From contig NC_062213.1 of NCBI RefSeq assembly GCF_902686445.1, positions 60,082,991 to 60,146,990 of the forward strand: a stretch of 64,000 nt of DNA. The letters run 5' to 3'. The notes below the pieces were generated by a model. It saw only the letters and a list, made by a program, of their open reading frames with translations, ran no database searches and had not been told where the DNA came from. Below are positions 12,490 through 48,060 of this stretch, in pieces; the first letter of the stretch is position 1, and each line of letters starts with the position of its first letter. The DNA is from Sciurus carolinensis (Eukaryota; Chordata; Mammalia; Rodentia; Sciuridae). The position numbers were made by a program, and so were the translations under genes.

Positions 12490-13459
12490 CTGTATTTGAT
12501 GTGTCCTTCCTTCCTTACAGAGCAAAAACATTAAAGTTCAAGTAAATCTGTATTTCAGCTTTACGATTTATTCCTTCTCTAATGTTCTTCCTTTATGTAG
12601 GCTCCAATTTCTGACTCATAACATTTTTTCTTTATCTGAAGAACTTTCAAAATTTCTTTCAAGGAAAACCAACAGACAATGTATTCTCTCAAATTTTGTT
12701 TGTCTACTTCTCCTTCATTTTCAAAGTGTAAATTTGTAAGATACAAAATTCTATGTTAATGAGGATTTTATTTCTGTCAACATTTGAAATATTTCTCTAC
12801 TCCTTTCTTGTTTGCATGGTTTCTGAGTGGTCATATGTAAAATTTATCTTTGCTCCTCTGTAAATAAAATGACTTTTTGAAGTTTTCTTTTTTTTTTTTT
12901 CTCTTTATTTTTGGTCTTCTTTAATTTAAGTATGAAATGCCCACTTATAGTTCTCTTGGCGTTTATCCTGGTTATGTTTTCTGAGCTTCCTTGGCCTGTA
13001 CTTTGGTGCTTGACATTTAGTTTGGGAAATTCTATCATGATTACATCAAATATTTCTTCTGCTCCTTTGTCTCATTCTTCTTTTGTTATTCCTTTTATAT
13101 ACATACTACATTTCTTGTAGTTGTCTCATAGTTCTTAAATATACTGTTATATTATCTTCTTTTGTTTTTCAGTCTTTTTTCTCCTTTTTTATCAGTTGGG
13201 GATATTGCTACCAACATGTCTTTGCTCAGTGATTCTTTCCTCAGTTATGCCCACATACTATGGAGCCCATCAAAGGCATTTTTCATTTCTGTTATATTGT
13301 TTTTTATATCTAGTATTTCTTTTTGATGTTTTCTTAGAATTTCTACCTGTACTCTTATATAATTCAAAATGTTCTTTTATATCATCTTCTGTTTTCTCTA
13401 GAGCATTTAGCATATTATTCATAGTTGTTCTAAATCCACACTCAGTTATCCCCAAGATC
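12490..13459 (-). mobile_element. Old L1 (L1M-type), 5'-ward part, before the LTR
   Basis: AT-rich, stop-laden sequence with reversed ancient L1 text (for example 'aaatatttcttctgctcctt' near 13048). The solo LTR interrupts it and related text resumes after 13922. Confidence 0.5.
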
Positions 13460-13465
13460 CCCAAC

Positions 13466-13915
13466 TGTTGGGACTAATGACACGTTAACTAACTCAGGCT
13501 GACTCCTTACTCCCTGGCGAGTGAGCAAAATCAAGGCTCAAAGGCGGTTTCAAAGGTTCATGAGATAAACCGGACCACCCTCAGGGATTGGTTAAGGACA
13601 GTTCCGGGAACGTGATCAGCTTGTGCTTGCCATATAGTCCAATGGAATTCTCGCCTGCGTGAACCCCCCCTGCCTTGCTGACCTTTAAGCTGATTGGTTC
13701 CCACCTAGCCCCCATCCTACATAAAAGCTGTGGGATTTCCTCAATAAACGAGTTCCTGCTGTGACGGGTCTCCCTGATGCGTCTGATTGTCCTCCGCCTG
13801 GAGGGCTGGGAGGGGTGGATCAGTCGGTCCTACCTATCCTGATCTGACCTTGTTGGGGAGTGTCCCTTTCCCTTGCCGCTGGTCGAGAAGGGCAAGGGGG
13901 CTTAAGACCCCAACA
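13466..13915 (+). mobile_element. Solo LTR of an endogenous retrovirus (class II-like)
   Basis: A 450-bp element begins TGTTGGG and ends CCCAACA, a 7-bp inverted terminal repeat with TG..CA ends. It is flanked by a perfect 6-bp duplication, CCCAAC (13460-13465 and 13916-13921). Inside are ATTGG (inverted CCAAT) boxes near 13576 and 13693, a TATA-like CATAAAAG (13720-13727) and AATAAA at 13743-13748, in the usual U3-R order for plus orientation. The six-base duplication suggests an ERV2/ERVK-type integrase. It lies inside an old L1. No internal viral genes flank it, so it is a solo LTR from recombination. Confidence 0.88.
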
Positions 13916-13921
13916 CCCAAC

Positions 13922-14440
13922 CTATCTGATTCTGTTGCTTGATCTACCTTTTCAAACTGTTTTTGCCTTCTACTCTGACCTGCAATATTTCATTGAAAGG
14001 AGGACATATTTTATTGAATTAAAATGCTATAGTAAATAGTCCTTTAGTAATGCAGTGGAAAGATCAGACAGATGTTTCTATAGTTCTATGATTAGGTCTT
14101 AGTTTTACAGTAAACCTGTGACATTGGACTATAAATTTAACAAATGCTTCTTAATCCCCATCCCCTACCTTACATGGTATAAGACGGCTGGAAAGGGCTA
14201 GAGTTGACTATTTCCCTTCCCACATATAGCAACTCAGAGCAAACTGGATCTGAGTATTTCTCTTCTACCAGATCAATTAAATGCTGATAAAACTTCACCA
14301 GGTTTGACTCTGGTAAAACAGTTTCTCTTGAGGGCAGTCCTTGTTAAAAACAGAATGCTCTAATGTTTTTCACAATGATTACATCCCCTGCCCCTGTATC
14401 TATTTCTGGTTAGGTCAGGCTTGGCTGCATGGGGAAATTG
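13922..14440 (-). mobile_element. Old L1 continuation after the LTR
   Basis: Resumes directly after the 6-bp duplication, and carries further reversed L1 5' text. The far boundary is uncertain. Confidence 0.4.
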
Positions 14441-14481
14441 CAAAGAAAAGATGACAATTTATATTTTCTTGCTTTACAATT

Positions 14482-14482
<1 letters not shown>

Positions 14483-14513
<31 letters not shown>
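14483..14513. repeat. (TA)n microsatellite
   Basis: About 15 uninterrupted TA units. Confidence 0.97.
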
Positions 14514-14516
<3 letters not shown>

Positions 14517-14611
14517 TATATACTTATATTTATTTTATCACAAACTACCATAGAACTTAGCAGTTAAAAAAACAAAACAAAACAAAAACAAAAACATAGA
14601 AACAAAAGAGT

Positions 14612-14690
14612 AGGGTACAGCTCAGTGGTAGAGCACATGCTAAGCATGAGAGGAGGCCCTAGATTCAATCTGCAGCACCAAAAGAACAAC
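14612..14690 (+). mobile_element. ID element
   Basis: 'gggtacagctcagtggtaga' (A box side) and 'ccctagattcaatctgcagc' (B box side). Its A-rich 3' tail runs straight into the GGAA repeat, which it probably seeded. Confidence 0.88.
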
Positions 14691-14885
14691 AAGGAAGAAG
14701 GAAGGAAGGAAGGAAGGAAGGAAGGAAGGAAGGAAGGAAGGAAGGAAGGAAGGAAGGAAGGAAGGAAGGAAGGAAGGGAGGAAGGGAGGAAGGGAGGAAG
14801 GGAGGGAGGGAGGGAGGGAGGGAGGGAGGGAGAGAGAGGAAAGAAAGGGAGAGAGAAAGAAAGGGAGGGAGAAAGAAGAAAGAAA
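14691..14885. repeat. (GGAA)n/(GGGA)n purine microsatellite
   Basis: About 195 bp of pure purine on the plus strand, passing from GGAA units to GGGA and then to GAGA/AAAG mixtures. Apparent open frames on both strands here are artefacts. Confidence 0.98.
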
Positions 14886-14899
14886 TTAGATTCACGAAA

Positions 14900-16060
14900 C
14901 AGTCAAGGAAAGTCTCTCTGAAGAGATCCCTGAAGAGTTGAAACATGAGCTGTTACAATGTATTAACCATATGAAGATTATTCTGAGGAGGGGAAAAACA
15001 AACAAGGCCAAAGCCCTCCATACCAATAACCAACATAGTAATGAGGAAAATGACAATGAGGGTGAGGATGGTGATGATGAGAGGCTAGCACAGAGAGTGA
15101 AGGGGTCCAGTGGGAAATGAGGAGGTTGGAGAGACAGAACTTGTATGGAGATAAAGTTTGGTGGGGCGCCACATGGAATTCACCTTGTACTCTGATTAAT
15201 AAGAAACACTGCAAGGGCTTTAAAAGGGGAATGCTAAAATCATTTAGGTTTCATTATTATATATAAATCTAAATTTCCGATAGAACATTTCTTTCTAGTT
15301 CTAATTAAACATCTTAGTCCAATTTTATAGGCTCACCAAGGTATTTTGTTGTGTTAAACAATTAAAGGAAAAAGCATAACTACCTTTTTCATGATGTATA
15401 TTTAAACAAACCAAAGCATTTTCATTGATGAATTTTAGATGAAAATGTAAGTGAAGCAAATATAGTCATTTTAAAAATATATTGACACTAAAATTTTGTG
15501 ATTTTTTTTTAGCTGTTCAAATACATACATTTCAAGAAATCATTTTCTTGAAATAGTTTTCTAGAGAAGGCTGTTCTCTGCATCCAACCTCATCTGAATC
15601 TTCCTGGGACTCAGGAGACAGTCTTGGCCCCAGAGTGAATTGCTGTGAATACTTGGCCAGATATCAAAATCCATGTAAGACAAGCACTTTGAGCTTTCTG
15701 CAATTACAGAAAACTCCCAACCTGTAGGAATTGGAGTTATTCTCATTTACAGCACTCTTGGAATTGCACCTGTGTAATTATTTACGGCACTAAGAGCAGT
15801 AAGCATACAGATCGTATCACTTAAGATACTGTTTGTATCTTAAGTATTGCCACATAAAACTTGAACCCCCTGGTTTGTGTCCTTGAAGTGATTCTAGCTA
15901 CCTCTTTCAGGTATGTCATCAATTCCTACACAGAATTAACCACTTCCTTGATCTCTAGCATCCCCTTTCCAGTCAAGCATTTCTTATGTAACCAAAAGTA
16001 GAAGTACATATGGCATGTTCCCTTTTAAATTATTATTCATAATTTTTTTTAAAAAATTCA
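14900..16060. other. Intergenic, no gene recognised
   Basis: Mixed unique sequence. A short acidic-looking frame at 14938-15120 arises from GA-rich DNA. No conserved protein text was seen. Confidence 0.5.
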
Positions 16061-16066
16061 TGCTGC

Positions 16067-16280
16067 AGCTGGGTGTGGTGGTACACATCTGTAATCCTAG
16101 TTGCTCAGAAGGTTGAGGTAAGAGGATCCCAAGTTCAAACTCAGCCTCAGCAGTTTAGCAACGCCCTAAGCAACTTGGCAAGACCCTGTCTCAAAATAAA
16201 AGATACAAAGGGCTAGGGATATGACTCAGTGGCTAAGCATCCCCCAAGTTCAATACCTGGTATCAAAACAAACAAACAAA
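16067..16280 (+). mobile_element. Dimeric B1/ID SINE
   Basis: Starts 'agctgggtgtggtggtacac'; the right half has 'ggctagggatatgactcagt'. Ends in CAAA repeats. Confidence 0.9.
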
Positions 16281-16859
16281 AAAATCACACTACATGATGT
16301 ACAGATATTTGCTTTTCACTTCATAGTTCAATAGTTTTGATGTTTCTAGTCATGTTTATAAACTCTTTGGTCAGTCGGTCTTTGGGTGATTTATGTACCT
16401 ATTGCAATGCTATGAAAATAGCATTGTCGTATTAGAGTACCTTATGAAATGTTGTATATAGTACATTTAAGGAGTTCTTTTATATATTCAAGTTATGATC
16501 AGTACCAAATTGTAAGGATCACTTTTTTAATGAGGAATATAATTCAATAATTTATTTAACTGGTAAAAATGGATTTGTTAATCTAAGCTCTTAAAATTCA
16601 CTGAATTATTAAGATGATTTATCATCAGTGGCATTTTTCAAAATGATATCTTAAAGAGAAATTTCTGTCAAATATGTTCTAAGAAACGAATGAAAAGAAT
16701 GTATAGAAGTTAAAACAACTATTCAAAATCTGCATTTGATTGATCATGATTTTGATATCATATTTCAATCAAATGTAGCCATGAAGTTAACTCTTCTCAT
16801 ACAATATTAAAAGAAATTGTAAGATGTCATTCTTACATAGATTTTCAAAGTTGAAAAGT

Positions 16860-17240
16860 AATTTTAGTGTCCTCCTGGATTCTTCCTTATACCAGAAATC
16901 ATGTTTCATGTGTAATTAATCTCTATAACTTATAGCTTCATTCTCCTGGGTTCTACAATTGGCCTCTTAGCTGATTTCTTATTTTTAAGAAACATTTTTT
17001 CCATGATTTGATTGCAATGGCCTATTCATAATTTTCCTCAAATGTCACATTCTCCATGTCTTTGTTTTTATGTTCCCTCAATCAGAAATATACTTTCCAA
17101 TTCTTTTGCATATTGTCAATATCCAAATCCTATTTATAAGCTCAACTCAAATACTATATCCTCTATTAAACATCCCAGTACTCATAATAAAAAATAACTG
17201 ATCTTGCTTTCTCAGGTCTCATTGTTTGTTCCTTTAATAG
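16860..17240 (+). mobile_element. L2 LINE remnant
   Basis: Diverged text typical of L2 3' regions ('tgtccttctgg...', 'aatatccaaatcctatttat', 'aagctcaactcaaatactat'). Confidence 0.45.
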
Positions 17241-17554
17241 TAGTGACAATTTTTTTTCTTTAGTATTTACTGACCAACAGATTTCCATGAAAAGCACATT
17301 TTACAAACTTTAGCAGTTCACCCTAATGACAGCATAACTGATGGTAGTACTATAAATAATCCTTTCTTTCTTTTGTTTTGTTCTACTTTGCTTTGTTTGG
17401 AAGTTAATATTCTGGAAGAACTTCTGAATACCTCTGCAGATTTTACACACTAGAATTCGCATCTGAATCTAGGTTGAGTGGATTCTTAAATTACGTGGTA
17501 CAGTGAATCCTATCACTTCCTGTATTCTCTAACATGAATATTAAACTGTCAATC

Positions 17555-17680
17555 TTCCTCACTAGATTCAAACTTCTTCAGAACAAAGATATGTTGTTTA
17601 TCTTTGTGCTTTTGAGCACATCCTACTTGAGACATTTCTTGACCATGGCATGTAAAAAATAAATATTTGTGAAGTATTAA
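17555..17680 (+). mobile_element. L2 3' end
   Basis: Pattern of 'caaacttcttcagaacaaag' through 'aataaatatttgtgaagtat' matches the L2 tail (…AATAAATATTTGTTGAATG type). Confidence 0.55.
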
Positions 17681-17875
17681 TGATGCTTACATTAAAAATC
17701 CCTCTTTTTTTCATTTTTATTCTAGAATTACTATGATTTATTGGGAGAATCTGCAGAGAAATATAGAGGCAGTTCTATGGGAATACAGTAACAGTATTTT
17801 ATTCTGCTGAAGTATCATCCAGTTGAATATCTTGTGATGTCAAGACCTCCTTCCTTTCAGAATTTCCTTCTTTAA

Positions 17876-17935
17876 TGCCAACACCCTGGGTTTGATCCTC
17901 AGCACCAGCACCAACACCACCCCCAAAATTTTCTT
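17876..17935 (+). mobile_element. ID element fragment
   Basis: Only the 3' half is visible: 'ccctgggtttgatcctcagc' followed by CACCA-rich tail. Confidence 0.6.
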
Positions 17936-19795
17936 CTTTAGACAGAACAGTTCAACTCTACACAAAGATCTGTGTTTTTCTAAATAAATACCCCTATAGG
18001 TTTTGATATGCACTTTTGATCCTATTTATCTGCCACCTAATTGCTCTCTGGATCTTTGTATTTAAGTTGAATTCTTATATAGTGCAAGGATAACGATGAT
18101 TTATAAATAAAAATGACAAAAAATAACTTTATTCATTTCTGTCTTTTACCATTATTATCTTAGGGAAGATAGGTTTTACTTTTTTCCTAGATTATCAAAG
18201 TGTACTAAATATATATTATTCCATCTCTAAAAAAAGTAAAATAAGTAGACAATATCAAAACAGCATTTATTAAGCTACCTGTTACTCTAATGTCTAATAC
18301 AGGTAGGAGAATGTGTGAATGATATTTCAGATTAAATGTATATGAAAAGGTCTGACATAGGATAAGAAGGAAGTTAAACAAAACACTTCTTATTTTAATG
18401 CTGCTTTTGTCATATAAAAATATAATACCTTTGTGTTGCAAAATATATTTTTACAAATTTTACATTCTAAAATAAAGAGCAGAAGTTGAAATTAAAACAC
18501 ATGAATTAGTGATAATGTTTCAATTACTAAAAAATTGAATCATTTTTAACTAATTTTTATTTTCATTTAAAAAATCAGCATGACAAATATGTTATCTAAT
18601 TAAAATAGATATAATTATCCAAAAATAATCCATTGAATAAGAAGTACATATTCTTCAGCACATTTCTTTGTTGAAATATAAATTATATTATGTTAAAATA
18701 TAATTTTAAATTATGACTAATCTCTTGTCTAATTTAGAAATCACAATAGCTCATTTAATAATTGCTGGGAATTCTATTCATCCAGGAAATTCAGAAGCAT
18801 ATCCACTGTGGTCCCCGCTCACCTGGGATTTACTTGTAATTGGCAATAAACAACAACAAAGAAATAAAAATTATAAATACAAGTATATGGAACAAATGGT
18901 GAGGCATGAGGGATTACGATGAGATACTTGCAGAAGTGTTCACAGAAAGGTTTAAGTATGACATGTTAACTGAATCTTGAAGGAAGCAAGTCAGGAGATC
19001 AAAGAGAAGGCAGAATAAACAACCTGTGCAAATAATGAAGCTAGGCATTTGTTATCTGGGACTCTTCCATTATGAAATCCTTAACTACAATATCTTTTTC
19101 TAACCAAACCCAGATCGGGACAACTTTTCCATGTTAATTGCTATTTCCAAACATCTGTAGGTCAGGTTCATTCACACATTCAAAGCCTACCTTTTTCTCT
19201 AGTTCATCCATCCTTGAGGCTGTAGTTTACCTGGAAATGAATTATAATCAGGACTGTTTCATAGTTTTTCAGCATTTTTTCCTAAATGATTCTCAATATT
19301 ATTTCATAAATTTGAATTTTTTTGGAATTGTAATCTATGCTTCATAAAACTGATTTGACTTACTAATTGGATTACCAATTTAATTTACTAACCTGATTTT
19401 ACTGATTTACTAATTTGATTTTTGATGACACTATAATTCATATTTTGAAGAACCAAATTTCAAAATTATTTTTAGTGATATACAAATACAAATGAATTAT
19501 CTATATTGTTTGAGGTTGGGTTTCCTTAAAATTAGACTCTGAGGTTAGTATGGTGGAATGGTAGTCAAATTGCATTCAATGACATTATTAATACACTCAA
19601 TGTGGTCTTTAACTTGTGTTCTTCTGACTCAGCAAGAATTGTTCCTTCTCTTCTCACTCTATGAAATTAAATTATATCTCTTCTCTTCTCCACGGAGCTA
19701 TTAAAAGTGTTTTTTTTTTCATAATTTAAAAGGTGGTTTTGAAATTATTTAAGTATTAACTATAATATAAATTAAAATATGTATTTATTACTAAA
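17936..19795. other. AT-rich intergenic stretch, nothing recognised
   Basis: Very AT-rich. Small open frames (for example 18441-18205 minus and 18713-18922 plus) show no recognisable protein text. Confidence 0.5.
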
Positions 19796-19799
19796 TTGA

Positions 19800-19880
19800 A
19801 ACTGAGGCATAGCTCAGTGGGAGAGTGCTTGCCTTGTATACACAAGGCAATCCCCAGCACCACAGGCAAAAAAAATAGAA
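19800..19880 (+). mobile_element. ID element
   Basis: 'aggcatagctcagtgggaga' A box and 'gcaatccccagcaccacagg' end with a short A tail. Confidence 0.85.
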
Positions 19881-21003
19881 GTGAAAAGGTATGGGAGAGT
19901 TCTTTCATTGTAGAAAGTCAACAGGTAAGGTCTAAAACTTAAAAAGAGAAAAAAGTATGATATAAACATATTTTCAAATTATGAAGAAAAAAACACCAGA
20001 CAAAACAGCTCCAGTATTTGAATGCTATTATGGCAGAACAGAACATGGGAAAAAGAGGAATGGTGGGAAAGAGGGTTACAAGTTTACATTATAAACCTTA
20101 AATGTAATTTGTCTTTTAAATGATGTGTGCATACACCCGATAACAGTAAAAATAAAATAGAAGAAAACTATAAAAATAAAATTTGCTGGTCCTTATAAAT
20201 GAGAAATTTCATGTAAATTTTAAATACGAACAGAAGGTACCAGCAATTAAAATATCTAGGTTAGCAATTTGTGTGCTAAAGGATCCACATACAAAGATTA
20301 AATAAATTTAGATGGTATATTTTAATTACCATCACAAAACCAAAAAGCAAGGAAAACTACATAATAAAAGCATAAATGTGAGAATTGCCCCTTCAACTGT
20401 CATCCAACTCTGCAATTATTTAAAGATGTGCTAATTAATTTTTCCTTGACCTCTAACAACTAGTGTTAGATTCTATATCAATTAAATGACCACATAAAAG
20501 ATATTATCAGTATCTAAAATTATGATAACACTTTTGATAATTAATTGAAACACTCCATTTCAATTATTTTTTTCTCAGTTTTTATTTAGAAAGTTCAGTC
20601 AAACAAGGTACATAGTTTAGAAATACTTTAATTTCATTATAATTTAACATTTAAAAAATCTAATTTTTGATTTTCAACAATGAAATTTATAAAAATAATT
20701 TTACATTTATAAAATGAATTATTTCACAATAAATTATTCATTTCTATTACCTGAAAAACTATGTTTTATATAAAAGCAATAACTTCCTTTATATTTTGAA
20801 AATGTGCTAAAAATATCAGCTCCTCTTTGTCCAGCATTTTTGGCAGTACAGTCTATAAAAATATTATATTACAAATTCCCTGACTAGTTATTAAAACAAA
20901 ATCATTACTAATAATCCCTAAAGCAGATGCGTTTGTTATCTATTTGTGGATAAATTAGAGGACTCACTATGACCAAATTTTAGTTTTATATCCTAAAGGT
21001 ATT

Positions 21004-21325
21004 TGCTATGGTCTGAATGAATGTGTCCCCCAAAATGCAAATGCTGAAACCTAACCATCAATGTATTTATTAGGGGTGACACTGGGAAGTGATTAGGCCA
21101 CGAGGGTTGAGCCTTCATGAATGATAATAAGCCTCTTATAAAAGAGACCCCAGAAAGCTGCCTTGCCCCTTCCTCATGTGAGGACAAGCTAGAAGGTGCC
21201 CTCTATGAACCAATGGCATGATCTTAGCTTCTCAAGGTTGAGAACTGCGAGGATTAAGTTTCTGTTGCTTTTAAGCTGCCCAGTTTATGTGATTTTGTTA
21301 TAGCAGCCTAAATGGAATAGAATGT
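21004..21325 (+). mobile_element. MLT1-type (ERVL-MaLR) LTR
   Basis: Starts 'tgctatggtctgaatgaatg', contains 'gtgattaggccacgagggtt', 'cttataaaagagaccccaga' (TATA-like), 'cctcatgtgaggacaagcta', and ends 'gttatagcagcctaaatgga', the whole layout of an MLT1 LTR. Old and diverged. The 64-codon minus frame over it is an artefact. Confidence 0.85.
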
Positions 21326-21363
21326 TAATCTCCTATAAAAAAAGAAAGAAAGAAAGAAAAACA

Positions 21364-21565
21364 AAAAGCTGGGCACCACAATCTCAGAGGCTCAGGAGAC
21401 TGAGGCAGGATGAATTCAAAGCCAGCCTCATCAATTTATTGAGACCCTAAGCAACTTAGCAAGATCAGTCCAAAATAAAAAATAAAAAGGGCTAGGGATG
21501 TGATTCCGTGATTAAGTGCCCCCTGCCTGGGTTTAATACCTAGTACAAAAAAAAAAAAAAAAGTA
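21364..21565 (+). mobile_element. Dimeric B1/ID SINE
   Basis: 'agctgggcaccacaatctca' to 'gggtttaatacctagtac' plus A tail. Inserted just after the MLT1 LTR and an AAAG stretch. Confidence 0.88.
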
Positions 21566-21569
21566 AGCA

Positions 21570-22990
21570 AAAACCAAAAGGATATTTGTATTTTATAAAT
21601 AGAAAATTTAAAAATTCCTATTCATGAAATACACACGAGAGTAAATTTCAAAAAAATTAGAGTTAAAAGATTTTTCTCTTTCTCTTCCCTTCCTCTTCCA
21701 TCTCTCATTTAATGATATATTTTACAGTTCCACAAGGGTACCGGCTCTTGATGCAATATTTTTGGTTCTCTTAAATCACTGATAGGTTTTACATAACACT
21801 TTTTCTGTTTAAAGACTTCAATTTCTCTTTAAGAGCCAACAAGTTAGTTAACATTTATACAATCTTTTTCTTCGTAGGGTAAGTGGTAGCTATGAAATCA
21901 AAATCTTAGAAATGTTGAAGTGCCCTGAACAAAACAAAACAAAGCATTTGATTTAATATCTTACAGTGTGGAATACTCTTTTTTTCCTTTATAGGTATTG
22001 TTGATAATCACTCAACCAATTTCCCCTGCTTCAGCAGGTAGTGAGAGAGGAGAGAAGAGTCACTGCTTCATGAGTCCACTCTTAAACGTTTTAAAATAAA
22101 CTTGTGCTGTAGATACCAACTTTTCAGGGATGTATTCCTCAGTCTAGAATTAAACATTCAATATATTCCTGAGCTTCTGAATTTTTGAAAATCTGCTAAG
22201 TCGGCAATTCCAGTTTGTTTTTGCTCTCATCAAAATCTCTGATGTGTTAGTGAATTGTCTTCAACTTTTTAGGGGAAAAACTCTCTCATTAAAAGAACAC
22301 AAATGACTTCTTATTCAGTTGCAACAGTTTCAGACTCATCTCTTATGTAAATATTACAGAAGCAGGATGGATAATGGGCAATCATAACTCTTATGTGAGT
22401 TTAAACACCACCCTGTAAGAAACTCACATTTCTTTATGCACCAAAAAAAAGTATTCTCGACTAGGGCTGGGTTTGCATGTAGACCTCTTATTCTTTGGGT
22501 TTATGAACTTTGGTTATGTTCCTTGAGCCCTCAAGCTAAAGGCTCCTTAATTTCTAAAAGAGATGGTAATACCTCTCTAACAGGTTTTCCATAAGAATTA
22601 AATGAGGCACATGTATGGTAGATAGTTATTTGTCTCCCAATTCAGTTCTCCCAGAGATGGCTGGCTTCAGCTGGCACAGGCTTCCCATGCAAAGACCATG
22701 CTGCCAGCCTCCCTGGGTGTTGCTTGTGCTAACTTCTAGTCAATGAATGACTATTTCTAGATTGTTTCAGGAGAGAGAAATAAAGGTCTCTCTTGGTTTA
22801 AAAGTTGTTTTAGGGGCATCTTTGTTACAATTTAGCTTATATCCTAACTTACCTTAGACTACATCTTCAAATATATATTTCAAAGAGTATACAGTTTTCT
22901 TAGAATGGCTTTTTAAGAATATACTGAACTTGAGAACCATGGACAAAAGAGATGCTTCTTAGTCACAGAATGCCCATAAGTGATTCTTCT
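21570..22990. other. Region below the HNF4G 3' end
   Basis: Could include distal 3' UTR if the first poly-A signal is skipped. A MIR-like piece lies at 22495-22620. The 22620-22850 block has an old LTR-like tail ('aataaaggtctctcttggtt'). No coding text was recognised. Confidence 0.4.
22495..22620 (+). mobile_element. MIR fragment
   Basis: Core-like 'ctttggttatgttccttgag' and 'aagaattaaatgaggcacat' follow the MIR pattern. Diverged. Confidence 0.5.
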
Positions 22991-22999
22991 TCAAAGAAA

Positions 23000-23052
23000 T
23001 GTACTCTACTTTAGAGTCACTGCTTTATTTTTCTAATCTGCAAGTTTATAAT

Positions 23053-23088
<36 letters not shown>

Positions 23089-23488
23089 TGGTTCATTTCA
23101 TATTAACCTTGGATTTCTCATCTGCTCTTAGCCAAAAAGAACAATTAGTTCTGCATCACATCACAGCAAAGCAATTATTTACAGATTTAAATTAATAATA
23201 TGAAAACAAATGAAAGTAGTACATAAGATTTCACTGGTTCAGGCACAGTGCAGGGGCAGTTGGAAACTACATAAACAACTTCAAACTCAAATATACATTG
23301 GTTGCACGTGAAAGTTTTCACCACAGCAAAGACAAACAAAAGGAGCATATAAACAAGAAAACCAAATATTTTATAACAGCACCATGAAGAAGCCTTGGCT
23401 AAGAGTTTGCCCAAAGTACTATCCTGAGATATTTCAAGACCAAAAGCCTTTCACACTTGTGCAGTGCCGTTCAGAAGTAAACACGTTC
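23000..23488 (-). other. HNF4G: Proximal HNF4G 3' UTR (extent uncertain)
   Basis: Sequence after the stop codon is non-coding on the minus strand. The first canonical polyadenylation hexamer I noticed is AATAAA on the minus strand (TTTATT at 23024-23029), which would give a 3' UTR of roughly 490 nt. A 30-base A run at 23057-23086 would be a U30 tract in the message just upstream of that hexamer. Later sites at lower coordinates are equally possible, so the boundary is a guess. Confidence 0.35.
23057..23086. repeat. A30 homopolymer
   Basis: Thirty consecutive A on the plus strand (U30 in an HNF4G transcript). No SINE body adjoins it on the left. Confidence 0.98.
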
Positions 23489-47787
<24,299 letters not shown>

Positions 47788-48060
47788 GTCCAGAATCGGT
47801 TCTGATACCCTCATCATCAACTGAGAGACACACATACAAGTGGCACCTCAAGCCCAGAAAAGCCCACAGTGTTTTGCTTTCAATCTGAGAGTGATAATCC
47901 AGAGCTAACTGTAAATGAGCGACGTAAGAGCTGCAGTGGGAGGGGCTGTAAAACTGTAACCATCTGCAAGAGGTCATATTCTACTTATTTCTTCTTTTAT
48001 GGTATATGAGAGCAACTCCTTGCGATAATCTTGGAATGCTTCATGGAATTGCCTTATCTG
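47788..48060 (-). promoter_or_regulatory. HNF4G: Possible HNF4G promoter and 5' UTR next to coding exon 1
   Basis: Read on the minus strand, a TATA-like CATAAAAG lies at 48001-47994, about 205 bp before the main ATG, with an AGATAA GATA motif at 48059-48054. A nuclear-receptor half-site AGGTCA is on the plus strand at 47971-47976. A GC-richer stretch at about 47923-47950 follows. There is no CpG island. This could be a tissue-specific promoter, or the exon could instead be internal with an upstream non-coding exon outside the window. Inference from motif spacing only. Confidence 0.3.

Noticed and set aside
13466..13915. Full provirus
   Set aside because: Only one LTR is present and the flanks are old L1; no gag, pol or env-like text adjoins it.
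14625..14946. Lys/Glu/Gly-rich and Leu/Pro/Ser-rich frames on both strands
   Set aside because: Direct translation of the GGAA/GGGA microsatellite.
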